From positions 62,001-126,000 of the forward strand of contig NZ_JAJSBI010000003.1 of the NCBI RefSeq assembly GCF_021261325.1: DNA of 64,000 nucleotides. Direction: 5' to 3'. Position 1 is the first letter of the stretch. The number at the start of each line of letters is the position of its first letter. The notes beneath the pieces are model-generated. The model had not been told where the DNA came from. It did not search any database and was given only the letters and a program-made list of their open reading frames with translations. Of this stretch, positions 9,851-18,808 are shown in pieces. The translations under genes were made by a program, and so were the position numbers. Source of the stretch: Streptomyces guryensis (GTDB taxonomy: Bacteria; Actinomycetota; Actinomycetes; Streptomycetales; Streptomycetaceae).

Positions 9851-9920
9851 CGTCGTGGCTGGTCGCGCCCGCGCGGCGGAGCCGCATATCGACACAGCCC
9901 CGCGCCCCTATGGGGCGCTC
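9851..9920 (+). repeat. Dispersed intergenic hairpin repeat, copy 1
   Basis: Begins CGTCGTGGCTGGTCGCG and ends in a perfect 7-bp hairpin, GCGCCCC (9902-9908) and GGGGCGC (9912-9918), around TAT. It fills most of the 157-bp gap between the aldehyde dehydrogenase and GMC oxidoreductase genes. Further copies are at 24994, 54728 and 58415. Confidence 0.8.
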
Positions 9921-9946
9921 CTGATCCCCCTGGAGTTACCACCCCC

Positions 9947-11476
9947 ATGTCCGAGAACACGCAGATCTACGACTACGTCGTCATCGGCGGCGGGACCGCA
10001 GGGTCCGTCATCGCCTCCCGGCTCACCGAGAACCCGGATGTGACCGTTGCCGTCATCGAGGGCGGGCCCAGTGACGTCGGGCGTGAGGACGTGCTGACGT
10101 TGCGCCGCTGGATGGGCCTTCTCGGCGGCGAGCTGGACTACGACTACCCGACGACCGAGCAGCCCCGCGGCAACTCGCACATCCGGCACAGCCGGGCCCG
10201 TGTGCTCGGTGGCTGCTCCTCGCACAACACGCTGATCGCCTTCAAGCCGCTGCCGTCCGACTGGGACGAGTGGGAGGAGGCCGGCGCCAAGGGCTGGGGC
10301 GCGGTGCCCATGGAGGCGTACTACGCCCGGCTGAAGAACAACATCGTCCCGGTCGACGAGAAGGACCGGAACGACATCGCCCAGGACTTCGTCGACGCCG
10401 CGCAGCACGCGGTCGGTGTCCCCCGGATCGAGGGCTTCAACCGCTCGCCGTTCACCGAGGGCGCCGGCTTCTTCGACCTCGCCTACCACCCGGAGAACAA
10501 CAAGCGGTCGTCGGCGTCGGTGGCGTATCTGCACCCGGTGATGGACGAACGCGAGAACCTGACGATCCTCCTGGAGACCTGGGCGTACAAGCTGGAGCTG
10601 AACGGCACCCGGGCCGAGGGCGTGCACGTCCGCACCAAGGACGGCGAGGAGATCCTCGTACGGGCCAGCAACGAGGTCCTGCTCTGCGCCGGCGCCGTCG
10701 ACTCCCCGCGGCTGCTGCTGCACTCGGGCATCGGTCCTCGTCAGGACCTGGAGGCGCTGGGCATACCCGTGGCGCTCGACCTGCCGGGCGTCGGCGAGAA
10801 CCTCCTCGACCACCCCGAGTCGGTGATCGTCTGGGAGACCCACGGCCCCCTCCCGGAGAACTCCGCGATGGACAGCGACGCCGGGTTGTTCGTACGGCGC
10901 GACCCCGAACACCAGGGCCCGGACCTGATGTTCCACTTCTACCAGGTGCCGTTCACCGACAACCCGGAGCGGCTGGGCTACGAACGGCCGCGCCACGGCG
11001 TCTCGATGACGCCCAACATCCCGAAGCCGAGGAGCCGCGGCCGGCTCTACCTCACCAGCGCCGACCCGTCGGCCAAGCCCGCCCTCGACTTCCGCTACTT
11101 CACGGACGAGGACGACTACGACGGCCGCACCCTGGTCGACGGCATCCGCATCGCCCGCGAGATCGCGCAGACCGAGCCGCTGGCGAGCTGGCTCAAGCGC
11201 GAGGTGGCCCCCGGCCCGCACGTCACCGGCGACGAGGAGCTGAGTGAGTACGCGCGCAAGGTCGCGCACACCGTGTACCACCCGGCCGGGACCTGCCGTA
11301 TGGGAGCGAGCGACGACGAACTGGCCGTCGTCGACCCGCAGTTGAGGATCCGCGGTCTGGACGGCATCCGCATCGCGGACGCCTCCGTGTTCCCGACCAT
11401 GACCGCTGTGAACCCGATGATCGGAGTGCTGATGGTCGGGGAGAAAGCCGTCGACCTGATCGGAAGTGATGCGTGA
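9947..11476 (+). CDS. betA: GMC-family oxidoreductase, probable choline dehydrogenase/oxidase
   Basis: 509 aa FAD enzyme. The N-terminal dinucleotide fold is [19 protein letters not shown] signature 1 lies around [14 protein letters not shown] and signature 2 around [16 protein letters not shown]. The catalytic His is in [10 protein letters not shown], and the closing [17 protein letters not shown] is typical. Together with the preceding aldehyde dehydrogenase it would convert choline to glycine betaine. The ATG has TGGAG upstream. The stop overlaps the ATG of the ABC ATPase gene by one base, so the genes are co-translated. Confidence 0.88.
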   Translation: MSENTQIYDYVVIGGGTAGSVIASRLTENPDVTVAVIEGGPSDVGREDVLTLRRWMGLLGGELDYDYPTTEQPRGNSHIRHSRARVLGGCSSHNTLIAFKPLPSDWDEWEEAGAKGWGAVPMEAYYARLKNNIVPVDEKDRNDIAQDFVDAAQHAVGVPRIEGFNRSPFTEGAGFFDLAYHPENNKRSSASVAYLHPVMDERENLTILLETWAYKLELNGTRAEGVHVRTKDGEEILVRASNEVLLCAGAVDSPRLLLHSGIGPRQDLEALGIPVALDLPGVGENLLDHPESVIVWETHGPLPENSAMDSDAGLFVRRDPEHQGPDLMFHFYQVPFTDNPERLGYERPRHGVSMTPNIPKPRSRGRLYLTSADPSAKPALDFRYFTDEDDYDGRTLVDGIRIAREIAQTEPLASWLKREVAPGPHVTGDEELSEYARKVAHTVYHPAGTCRMGASDDELAVVDPQLRIRGLDGIRIADASVFPTMTAVNPMIGVLMVGEKAVDLIGSDA

Positions 11477-12528
11477 TGAACGTAATGGACAAGCCGGTCT
11501 TCTCTGTCGAGGGACTGTGGAAGGTGTTCGGCCCGAAGGCCGACAGCGTCCCCGCCGATCCCGGGCTGACCTCGCTGGAGCCCGCCGAACTCCGCGCCCG
11601 CACGGGCTGTACCGCCGCCGTCCGTGACGTCTCCTTCGACGTGCGCAAGGGCGAGGTGTTCGTGGTGATGGGGCTGTCCGGCTCCGGCAAGTCCACGCTG
11701 GTGCGCTGTCTGACCCGGCTGATCGAGCCGACGGCCGGCACGATCGCCATCGACGGCGAGGACGTCCGCGCCATGGACAAGTCCCGGCTGCGCGAACTGC
11801 GCCGCCACCGCGCCGCGATGGTCTTCCAGCACTTCGGTCTCCTGCCGCACCGCACGGTCCTCGACAACGTGGCGTACGGCCTGGAGATCCAGGGTGTGGG
11901 CAGGTCCGAGCGGCGGGCGCGCGCCCAGGACGTCGTCGCCAAGGTCGGCCTGGAAGGCATGGAGCAGCGGCGCCCGAGCCAGCTGTCCGGCGGTCAGCGG
12001 CAGCGCGTGGGTCTGGCCCGCGCGCTGGCCGTCGACCCCCAGGTCCTGCTCTTCGACGAGCCGTTCAGCGCCCTCGACCCGCTGATCCGGCGGGACATGC
12101 AGGAGGAGGTGGTCCGCCTGCACCGCGAGGAGGGCCGCACGATGGTCTTCATCACCCACGACCTGAGCGAGGCCCTGAAGCTCGGCGACCGCATCGCGCT
12201 GATGCGCGACGGCAAGGTCGTCCAGCTGGGCACCCCGGAGGAGATCGTGGGCAGCCCCGCCGACGACTACGTCCGCGAGTTCGTCCGGGACGTCTCCCGC
12301 GAGCAGGTCATGACCGTAGGCACGGCCATGCGGCCCGGGGACTGCGGCGGCACGGAGCATCCCGGTGCGCTCGCCCCCGACGAGCTCGTCGCCGACGCGA
12401 TCAAGGTCGTGGCCAGGAGCGGCAAGCCGGCGTGTGTGGTCGACAACGGCCGCTGCCTGGGTGTCGTCGACCACGAGAGGCTCCTCGGCGTCGTCGCCGG
12501 AACGGAGCCGCGGAAGGAGGCGGCGTAA
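11476..12528 (+). CDS. Glycine betaine/choline ABC transporter ATP-binding protein
   Basis: 350 aa, ProV/OpuAA type. Walker A is GLSGSGKST, the ABC signature [15 protein letters not shown], Walker [12 protein letters not shown], and the switch His is in [14 protein letters not shown]. The extended C-terminus ([20 protein letters not shown] and on) looks like a single degenerate CBS module, the osmosensing part of this family. A 25-residue insertion after the first strand ([20 protein letters not shown]) is typical of ProV. ATG 11476 shares its A with the upstream stop codon; a GTG one codon earlier is possible. Confidence 0.92.
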   Translation: MNVMDKPVFSVEGLWKVFGPKADSVPADPGLTSLEPAELRARTGCTAAVRDVSFDVRKGEVFVVMGLSGSGKSTLVRCLTRLIEPTAGTIAIDGEDVRAMDKSRLRELRRHRAAMVFQHFGLLPHRTVLDNVAYGLEIQGVGRSERRARAQDVVAKVGLEGMEQRRPSQLSGGQRQRVGLARALAVDPQVLLFDEPFSALDPLIRRDMQEEVVRLHREEGRTMVFITHDLSEALKLGDRIALMRDGKVVQLGTPEEIVGSPADDYVREFVRDVSREQVMTVGTAMRPGDCGGTEHPGALAPDELVADAIKVVARSGKPACVVDNGRCLGVVDHERLLGVVAGTEPRKEAA

Positions 12529-14471
12529 TGGCAACCGTCACCGCATCCGCCCCGCGCGCACTGCCGGGCGGTCTGTTGAAACACCGTGCGGCGCAGAAGC
12601 TGCTGCTCCTCGCCCTCGTCGCCGCGATCCTCGTTCCCCTCGCCAACGCCCGTTGGGCCAGCGGCAGTTGGCCCGCCGCCCTCACCGTCGACCTCACCAA
12701 GCCGCTGACCAGTGCCAGCAACTGGATCATCGACAACCGGGACAGCAACCCGCTGTTCCTCTACTTCTTCGGCTACATCAGCAACGCGGTCGTGATCTCC
12801 GTACACGCCGTGTACCTGGTGCTCCTCGCCGCCGGCTGGGCCGGGGTCACGGCCCTCGGGGCGCTCGTCGCCTGGCGGGTCGCCGGGGTCCGGCTCGCCC
12901 TCGGCACCGCCGCCGCGTTCCTGGCCTGCGGCCTGCTCGGCATGTGGGTGGCGACCATGCAGACGCTCGCGCTCATGGTGGTGGCCGTGCTCGTGTCGGT
13001 CGTCGTCGGAGTGGTCCTCGGGCTCGCCGCCGGGCTCTCCGACCGCCTCGACCGCGGCTTGCGTCCGGTTCTGGACACCATGCAGGTGCTGCCGGCCTAC
13101 GCCTATCTGCTGCCCGTCGTCCTCGTCTTCGGCATGGGCGTCCCCGCCGCCGTCCTGGCGACCGTCGTCTACGCCGCCCCGCCCATGGCCCGCCTCACCG
13201 CCCTCGGCCTGCGCGGCGCCGACAAGGAGGTCCTGGAGGCGGTCGACTCGCTCGGCGCCACCGCGCCCCAGCGTCTGCTGACCGCCCGGATCCCGCTGGC
13301 CCGCAAGGAGCTCCTCCTGGGCCTCAACCAGACGATCATGATGGCGCTGTCGATGGCCGTCATCGCCTCCGTGATCGGCGCGGGCGGCCTCGGAGACCGC
13401 GTCTACCAGGCGCTGGCCTCGGTCGACGTGGGCGCGGCACTCGCGGCCGGCATCCCGATCGTGCTCCTCGCCGTCGTACTGGACCGCGTGACGGGCGCCG
13501 CGGGCGAGCAGGCCGGTGAGGAGTCCCGAAGCCTGAGGCCGTGGCTCTACGCCGCTGCCGCCGCCGTGGCCGTCGCGCTCGCCGGACGGCTGGCGGGCCG
13601 CCTCGACTGGCCCGACTCCTGGACGTTCGACATCGCCGAGCCGGTCAACCGCGCCGTCGACTGGATGACCGCGCACCTGTACTCGGGCGTGCCCGTCGTG
13701 GGCGGCACCGCCGACTGGGCGGGCCACTTCACGACCTGGGTGCTGAACCCGGTCCGCAGCGGCCTGCAGGGGCTGCCCTGGTGGTCGGTCCTGCTCGTCG
13801 TCGCCGCTCTGGCCTGGCTGATCGGCACCTGGCGCACCGCGCTCACCGCGGTCCTCGCCATGGCCGCGATCGGCGTGCTCGGCGTGTGGCAGCCCTCGCT
13901 CGACACGCTCTCCCAGGTGCTGGCGGCCGTCGCCGTCACCCTGGTCCTGGGCTTCGCGACCGGTATCGCGGCGGCCCGCAGCGACCGGTTCGAGCGCCTG
14001 CTCCGTCCCGTCCTGGACGTCTTCCAGACGATGCCGCAGTTCGTGTACCTGATCCCGGTGGTCGCTCTGTTCGGCGTGGGCCGCGCGCCCGCCGCCGCGG
14101 CAGCCGTCGTCTACGCGCTGCCCGCCGTCGTCCGCATCACCGCACAGGGCCTGCGACAGGTCGACCCGGCCGCCCTGGAGTCGGCCCGCTCGCTGGGCGC
14201 GACGCCCGCCCAGCAGCTGCGCCAGGTGCAACTCCCGCTCGCCCGCCCGGCGTTGCTGCTCGCCGTCAACCAGGGCGTGGTCCTCGTCCTCGCCGTCGTC
14301 GTCATCGGCGGCCTGGTCGGCGGTGGTGCGCTCGGCTACGACAGCGTCTTCGGCCTGGCGCAGGGCGACCTGGCGACCGGCCTGGTGGCGGGCGCCGCGA
14401 TCGTCTGCCTCGGGCTGATGCTCGACCGGGTCACCCAGCCGACCGAACGTCGCGCGAAGAAGGGAGCGTGA
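12528..14471 (+). CDS. Fused double ABC permease for glycine betaine/choline
   Basis: 647 aa. Two ProW/OpuAB-type permease domains are joined in one chain. Each has an inner-membrane coupling (EAA) loop: EAVDSLGATAPQRLLTARIPLA in the first half and ESARSLGATPAQQLRQVQLPLA in the second. The N-terminal unit spans about residues 20-340 and the second about 350-640. Hydrophobic segments appear throughout, about 14-16 in total. The ATG overlaps the ATPase stop (TAATG). Fusion removes the need for homodimerisation seen with a single OpuAB subunit. Confidence 0.9.
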   Translation: MATVTASAPRALPGGLLKHRAAQKLLLLALVAAILVPLANARWASGSWPAALTVDLTKPLTSASNWIIDNRDSNPLFLYFFGYISNAVVISVHAVYLVLLAAGWAGVTALGALVAWRVAGVRLALGTAAAFLACGLLGMWVATMQTLALMVVAVLVSVVVGVVLGLAAGLSDRLDRGLRPVLDTMQVLPAYAYLLPVVLVFGMGVPAAVLATVVYAAPPMARLTALGLRGADKEVLEAVDSLGATAPQRLLTARIPLARKELLLGLNQTIMMALSMAVIASVIGAGGLGDRVYQALASVDVGAALAAGIPIVLLAVVLDRVTGAAGEQAGEESRSLRPWLYAAAAAVAVALAGRLAGRLDWPDSWTFDIAEPVNRAVDWMTAHLYSGVPVVGGTADWAGHFTTWVLNPVRSGLQGLPWWSVLLVVAALAWLIGTWRTALTAVLAMAAIGVLGVWQPSLDTLSQVLAAVAVTLVLGFATGIAAARSDRFERLLRPVLDVFQTMPQFVYLIPVVALFGVGRAPAAAAAVVYALPAVVRITAQGLRQVDPAALESARSLGATPAQQLRQVQLPLARPALLLAVNQGVVLVLAVVVIGGLVGGGALGYDSVFGLAQGDLATGLVAGAAIVCLGLMLDRVTQPTERRAKKGA

Positions 14472-14472
14472 C

Positions 14473-15438
14473 ATGCGACGTCGTATGAGTACGAGTGTGG
14501 CTACGACCGCCGTGGTGGGCTCCCTGGTGCTGCTCACCGGCTGCGGTGCCGCCGACATGACCAAGCAGGCGTCCCCGTTCGCCAACGCGCAGGGCGCCAA
14601 GAGCGTGACCCTGTCCGTCCAGTCGTGGGTGGGCGCGCAGTCCAACGTGGCCGTCGCCCAGTACCTCCTGGAGCACAAGCTGGGCTACCGGGTCGACACC
14701 GTCCAGGTCGACGAGGTCCCTGCCTGGGACGCGCTCAGCCAGGGCCGCGTCGACGCCATCCTGGAGGACTGGGGCCACCCCGACCAGGAGAAGCGCTACG
14801 TCGACGACAAGAAGACCATCGCGCGCGGCGGCGGTCTCGGGGTGACCGGGCACATCGGCTGGTTCGTGCCGACGTACCTGGTCAAGCAGCACCCCGACAT
14901 CACGAACTGGAAGAACCTCAACAAGTACTCGTCGCTGTTCCGCACCGCGGAGAGCGGCGGCAAGGGCCAGCTGATGGACGGCTCACCGTCCTACGTCACC
15001 AACGACAAGGCGCTGGTGAACAACCTGAAGCTGGACTACCAGGTGGTGTTCGCCGGCTCGGAGGCCGCGCAGATCACGCAGATGAAACAGTTCGCCAAGG
15101 AGAAGAAGCCCTTCCTGACGTACTGGTACTCCCCGCAGTGGCTGTTCAAGAAGGTCCCCATGACCGAGGTGAAGCTGCCGCCGTACAAGGAGGGCTGCGA
15201 CACGGACCCGGCGAAGGTCGCCTGCGCCTACCCGCACACCCCGCTGCAGAAGTACCTCAACGCGGACTTCGCGAAGAAGGGCGGCAACGCGGCGGCCTTC
15301 CTGAAGAAGTTCAAGTGGAGCACCGAGGACCAGAACGAGGTCTCCCTGATGATCGCCGACCAGAAGCTGACCCCGGAGCAGGCGGCGAAGAAGTGGGTGG
15401 ACAGCCACGCGTCGACGTGGAAGGCGTGGCTGTCCTGA
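14473..15438 (+). CDS. Glycine betaine/choline-binding lipoprotein (ProX/OpuAC type)
   Basis: 321 aa. The signal peptide ends in a lipobox LLTGC (Cys 24), so the protein is anchored outside the membrane. The mature part resembles the OpuAC periplasmic-binding fold, with SVQSWVGAQSNVAVAQYLLE and many Trp/Tyr residues that could build the aromatic cage for a quaternary ammonium. It starts one base after the permease stop, completing a five-gene operon. Its TGA directly abuts the complementary TCA of the convergent gene at 15439. Confidence 0.88.
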   Translation: MRRRMSTSVATTAVVGSLVLLTGCGAADMTKQASPFANAQGAKSVTLSVQSWVGAQSNVAVAQYLLEHKLGYRVDTVQVDEVPAWDALSQGRVDAILEDWGHPDQEKRYVDDKKTIARGGGLGVTGHIGWFVPTYLVKQHPDITNWKNLNKYSSLFRTAESGGKGQLMDGSPSYVTNDKALVNNLKLDYQVVFAGSEAAQITQMKQFAKEKKPFLTYWYSPQWLFKKVPMTEVKLPPYKEGCDTDPAKVACAYPHTPLQKYLNADFAKKGGNAAAFLKKFKWSTEDQNEVSLMIADQKLTPEQAAKKWVDSHASTWKAWLS

Positions 15439-16167
15439 TCACTTCAGCTTCCTCAGCTGCCCGGCCATCCCCTGCAGCGCCAGCGCCGCCCAGCGCTGCA
15501 GCCCGGGTCCGAAGGTGATGCGGGTGGCCCCGAGTTCACCGAGTTCGGTGGGCGAGGGGCCCCTGCCGTCCAGCGTGCCGTGCATGTTGATCGGCCCCTG
15601 GATCCCGGACCGCAGGAGGGGCAGTACGTCCGCCGGGGCGCCGATCGGATAGACGCAGTCGGCGCCCGCGGCGACGTACAACGCGGCCCGCTCGACGGCC
15701 CGTTCGGGATCGCCGTCCCCGTGGGAGAAGGTGTCGACGCGCGCGTTGACGAAGAGCCGGCCGCCCGCCGCGTACCGCACCTCGGCGAGCCACTCGGCGT
15801 GCTCGTGCGGGTCTTTGAGGACACCTCCGTTCGAGTCCTCCAGATTGCAGCCCACGGCGCCCGCCTCCAGGAGCCGCTCCACCAGCTCCTCGGGCGCGAG
15901 CCCGTAGCCGTCCTCGACATCCGCCGACACCGGTACGTCCACGGCTCGTGCGATGCGCGCCACCGCGGCGAACATCTCGTCGGCCGGCGTGGACCCGTCC
16001 TCGTGTCCGAGGGAGGCGGCGATCCCCGCGCTGGGCGTCGCGAGCGCGGGGAAACCGGCCTCGACGAACACCCGGGCGCTCACCGCGTCCCAGGGGCCGG
16101 GGAGGACGAGCGGGTCGTCCGGGGTGCGGCCCTCGTGCAGCGCGCGGAAGGCATCCACCTTGCTCAT
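15439..16167 (-). CDS. Isocitrate lyase/PEP mutase superfamily protein
   Basis: 242 aa. The fold motif SADVEDGYG (metal-binding Asp/Glu) and GCNLEDSNGG are diagnostic of the PEP mutase/2-methylisocitrate-lyase-like superfamily, which cleaves or forms C-C or C-P bonds next to a carboxylate. FVNARVDTF is also conserved. The reaction is not predictable; many Streptomyces paralogues are oxaloacetase- or lyase-like. The start is the ATG of MSKVDAFRALHEG; the longer frame has no family similarity. The stop directly touches that of the binding-protein gene (TGA then TCA), leaving no intergenic base. Confidence 0.8.
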   Translation of the reverse strand: MSKVDAFRALHEGRTPDDPLVLPGPWDAVSARVFVEAGFPALATPSAGIAASLGHEDGSTPADEMFAAVARIARAVDVPVSADVEDGYGLAPEELVERLLEAGAVGCNLEDSNGGVLKDPHEHAEWLAEVRYAAGGRLFVNARVDTFSHGDGDPERAVERAALYVAAGADCVYPIGAPADVLPLLRSGIQGPINMHGTLDGRGPSPTELGELGATRITFGPGLQRWAALALQGMAGQLRKLK

Positions 16168-16182
16168 GGCGTGTGACCTCCC

Positions 16183-16235
16183 GGCTCGTCGAAGTGCTTG
16201 GCCGCGGTCGTGCACGTCTCGTCGGGCAGGTACCC
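16183..16235 (-). pseudogene. Possible remnant of an AhpD-like gene
   Basis: About 35 bp containing CGAAGTGCTTGGCCGCG is nearly identical to the 3' part of the neighbouring AhpD-like gene (around 16377-16400). In frame it would read AAKHFDEP beside AAKHFGEP of the intact copy. It is too short to encode anything and looks like the scar of a duplication or deletion. Confidence 0.35.
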
Positions 16236-16261
16236 TCCCCTGCCGAGGAGGGTCGTAGGGC

Positions 16262-16759
16262 TCACTGGTGCTGTCCCGCCTCGTAGTGGCCGGGAACCAT
16301 GCGGCACGTCACGCCGAACCGGTTCCACGCGTTGATCACGGTGATCGCGGCGATCAGCTGCGCCAGCTCGGGCTCCCCGAAGTGCTTGGCCGCGTGGTCG
16401 TACACCGCGTCCGTGACGAAGCCGTCGGTCAGCACGGTGACCGCCTCGGCCAGTTCCAGGGCGGCGAGCTCCTTCTCCGTGTAGAAGTGCTTCGACTCCT
16501 CCCACGCGCCGAGCTGGACGATCCGCTCGACGCTCTCACCGGCGGCGAGCGCGTCCTTGGTGTGCATGTCCAGACAGAACGCGCAGTGGTTGAGCTGCGA
16601 GACGCGGATCTTCACCAGCTCCAGCAGCTTCGGGTCGAGGCCCCGCCGGGCGGCCGCGTCGAGGCGGACCATCGCCTTGTAGACCTCGGGGGCGTGCTGG
16701 GCCCAGGCCAGCCGGGCGGGCCGCTCGGGTGCGTACGCGGTGGCTTCTTCTGTCGTCAT
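16262..16759 (-). CDS. AhpD-like carboxymuconolactone decarboxylase-family protein
   Basis: 165 aa. The redox motif HCAFCLDMH (CXXC plus His three residues on) with upstream ELVKIRVSQLN is the AhpD-type catalytic signature, suggesting peroxidase or thiol reductant activity in the cytoplasm. It is divergent from the MocR regulator with 47 bp between starts. A paralogue (gene at 18257) lies on the other side of the regulator. TAGGGT lies 7 nt before the ATG, and GAGGG is also present, so either leaderless or led initiation is possible. Confidence 0.88.
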   Translation of the reverse strand: MTTEEATAYAPERPARLAWAQHAPEVYKAMVRLDAAARRGLDPKLLELVKIRVSQLNHCAFCLDMHTKDALAAGESVERIVQLGAWEESKHFYTEKELAALELAEAVTVLTDGFVTDAVYDHAAKHFGEPELAQLIAAITVINAWNRFGVTCRMVPGHYEAGQHQ

Positions 16760-16806
16760 GCCCTCGACCCTAGAACCGAGGCAGCCCAGCGGTATGGTCC
16801 ATTCCC
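16760..16806. promoter_or_regulatory. Divergent promoters between AhpD-like and MocR genes
   Basis: In 47 bp, the minus strand has TAGGGT (16767-16772) 7 nt before the AhpD-like ATG. The plus strand has TATGGT (16793-16798) 8 nt before the MocR ATG. The -35 regions must overlap each other, a layout that suits control of both genes by one bound regulator. Confidence 0.5.
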
Positions 16807-18207
16807 ATGGCAGAATCCTGGGCCACTTTGGGCGTCGACCTACACCTGGAGCCGACCGGTCCAGGGGTGCGCCGGGGGCTGACCGACGCCCTGCGCGAGG
16901 CCGTCCGCACCGGCCGGCTCGCCCCCGGCACCCGGCTGCCCTCCTCCCGCACGCTCGCCGCCGACCTGGGCATCGCCCGCAACACGGTCGCCGACGCCTA
17001 CGCCGACCTGGTGGCGGAGGGCTGGCTCACCGCGCGCCAGGGCTCGGGCACCCGGGTGGCCGACCGGGCGGTGAGCCGGCCCGCCGCGCCCGCACCCCGC
17101 CCCCGCGCCCTCGGCCGCCCCGCCTACGACCTGGTCCCCGGCACCCCCGACCTCGCCTCCTTCCCCCGCGCCCAGTGGCTCAAGGCGGCCCGCCGTGCCC
17201 TCGCCGCGGCCCCGTACCAGGCCCTCGACTACGGCGACCCGCGCGGCCGCATCGAACTGCGCACCGCGCTCGCCGGCTACCTCGCCCGCGCCCGGGGCGT
17301 GCGCACCGACCCCGGACACATCCTGGTGTGCGCGGGTATCTCGCACGGCCTGCGCATTCTCGGCGCGGTACTGCGGGCGCGCGGCGCGAGCACGGTCGCC
17401 GTGGAGTCGTACGGCCTGTACGTGCACTGGGACCTGCTGGCGGAGGCCGGTCTGCGGACGGTCCCGCTGCCGTTCGACGAACGGGGCACGAACCCAGGAG
17501 AGTTGACGAACGAGGATGCGGTCCTGCTCACGCCCGCCCACCAGTTCCCGATGGGCGGCACCCTGCACCGCGACCGGCGGGCGGCCGTCGTCGACTGGGC
17601 GCGCCGCACCGGCGGCCTGCTCGTCGAGGACGACTACGACGGCGAGTTCCGCTACGACCGCCAGCCCGTCGGCGCCCTCCAGGGCCTGGACCCCGACCAC
17701 GTCGTCTACGCGGGCACGGCAAGCAAGTCCCTCGCCCCCGGTCTCAGACTGGCCTGGCTGGTCCTGCCGCCGGACCTCGCCCAGGAGGTGGCGAAGGCGA
17801 AGGGCCACATCGACTCCTGCGGGGCCCTGGACCAGCTGACGCTCGCCGAGTTCCTCACCTCCGGCGCCTACGACCGCCATGTGCGCGCCGCCCGGCTGCG
17901 CTACCGCCGCCGCCGGGACGCGCTCGTCGCGGAACTCGCGCGGCGGGCCCCGCAGGTCGGTGCCGCCGGCATCGCGGCGGGCCTGCATGTGGTGCTGCGG
18001 CTGCCGCCGGGCACCGAGCAGGCGACACTGCGGGCGGCGGCCTGGCAGGGGCTCGCGGTGCACGGGCTGCACCGCTACCGGCACCCGGAAGCGACCGTGG
18101 AGCCGCACGACGCGCTGGTGGTGGGCTACGGGACATCACCGGAGAGCGCCTGGGCGGGGACTCTGGACGCACTGTGCGCGGCGCTGCCGGAATCGGAGGG
18201 ACCGTAA
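16807..18207 (+). CDS. MocR/PdxR-type transcriptional regulator (GntR HTH + aminotransferase-like domain)
   Basis: 466 aa. Residues about 15-85 are a GntR winged helix (RLAPGTRLPSSRTLAADLGI, ARNTVADAYADLVAEGWL). Residues about 110-455 are a fold-type I aminotransferase-like domain, with the presumptive PLP lysine in GTASKSLAPGLRLAW and DDYDGEFRYDR upstream. MocR proteins usually sense PLP or amino-compound adducts and control divergent neighbours. Both flanking genes encode AhpD-like proteins, which are the likely targets. No Shine-Dalgarno precedes the ATG, suggesting a leaderless transcript. Confidence 0.9.
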   Translation: MAESWATLGVDLHLEPTGPGVRRGLTDALREAVRTGRLAPGTRLPSSRTLAADLGIARNTVADAYADLVAEGWLTARQGSGTRVADRAVSRPAAPAPRPRALGRPAYDLVPGTPDLASFPRAQWLKAARRALAAAPYQALDYGDPRGRIELRTALAGYLARARGVRTDPGHILVCAGISHGLRILGAVLRARGASTVAVESYGLYVHWDLLAEAGLRTVPLPFDERGTNPGELTNEDAVLLTPAHQFPMGGTLHRDRRAAVVDWARRTGGLLVEDDYDGEFRYDRQPVGALQGLDPDHVVYAGTASKSLAPGLRLAWLVLPPDLAQEVAKAKGHIDSCGALDQLTLAEFLTSGAYDRHVRAARLRYRRRRDALVAELARRAPQVGAAGIAAGLHVVLRLPPGTEQATLRAAAWQGLAVHGLHRYRHPEATVEPHDALVVGYGTSPESAWAGTLDALCAALPESEGP

Positions 18208-18256
18208 TTGCGCTGTTCGTCATTCCTGAATACGGACGCGCGGATAGAGTCATCCC

Positions 18257-18757
18257 ATGAGCAATCATGATTCCAAGTCCCGTGAATCGATATCCCGTGT
18301 GGCCCTCAAGAAAACCACCCCCGACGTGTCCGCGGCGATGGGCTCCCTGCATGCCGCCGCTGTTTCCGCGGCACAGGACGCCAAGGTCGAACCGGAACTC
18401 CTGGAACTGATCAGGATCCGTGCCTCGCAGATCAACGGCTGTGCGTTCTGCCTCGACATGCACACCAGGGACGCCCGTGCGGCGGGCGAGACCGAGCAGC
18501 GCGTCTACGCCCTGAACGCCTGGCGGGAGACCCCCTTCTTCACTGAACGGGAGCGCGCCGCACTGGCGTTGACCGAGGCGGTGACCCTGGTCCACGACGG
18601 CCGTGTCCCGGACGAGGTCTACGCCGAGGCCGCCGAGGTCTTCGACGAGCAGCAGATCGCGGCACTGATCTGGGCGGCGACCGTCATCAACGCGTACAAC
18701 CGGATCGCGATCGCGACGCGGATGGTGCCGGGGGCTTATCAGCCGGCCAGGAAATAA
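18257..18757 (+). CDS. AhpD-like carboxymuconolactone decarboxylase-family protein (second copy)
   Basis: 166 aa. Redox motif GCAFCLDMHTRDARAAG, with ELIRIRASQIN before it, matches the paralogue at 16262 closely (C-terminus ATVINAYNRIAIATRMVPG versus ITVINAWNRFGVTCRMVPG). Likely a thiol-dependent peroxide-reducing protein. TAGAGT at 18245-18250 lies exactly 6 nt before the ATG with no Shine-Dalgarno, so it probably has its own leaderless promoter inside the gap after the MocR gene. A strong terminator follows. Confidence 0.88.
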   Translation: MSNHDSKSRESISRVALKKTTPDVSAAMGSLHAAAVSAAQDAKVEPELLELIRIRASQINGCAFCLDMHTRDARAAGETEQRVYALNAWRETPFFTERERAALALTEAVTLVHDGRVPDEVYAEAAEVFDEQQIAALIWAATVINAYNRIAIATRMVPGAYQPARK

Positions 18758-18767
18758 TGCGGAATGC

Positions 18768-18806
18768 GGGCATCGGCGGTCGGCGCCGATGCCCTGCTTT
18801 TTGTTT
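18768..18806 (+). terminator. Intrinsic terminator after the AhpD-like gene
   Basis: Perfect 10-bp arms GGGCATCGGC (18768-18777) and GCCGATGCCC (18785-18794) around a 7-nt loop, followed by TGCTTTTTGTTT. It ends the plus-strand unit and separates it from the convergent pab operon, whose last stop is at 18809. Confidence 0.85.
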
Positions 18807-18808
18807 CC

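Noticed and set aside
12267..14678. An 803-residue minus-strand frame opposite the double permease
   Set aside because: Composition (Gly/Arg/Asp/His-rich, repeated EDG/RHG patterns) is typical of antisense shadows; the plus strand has clear permease motifs.
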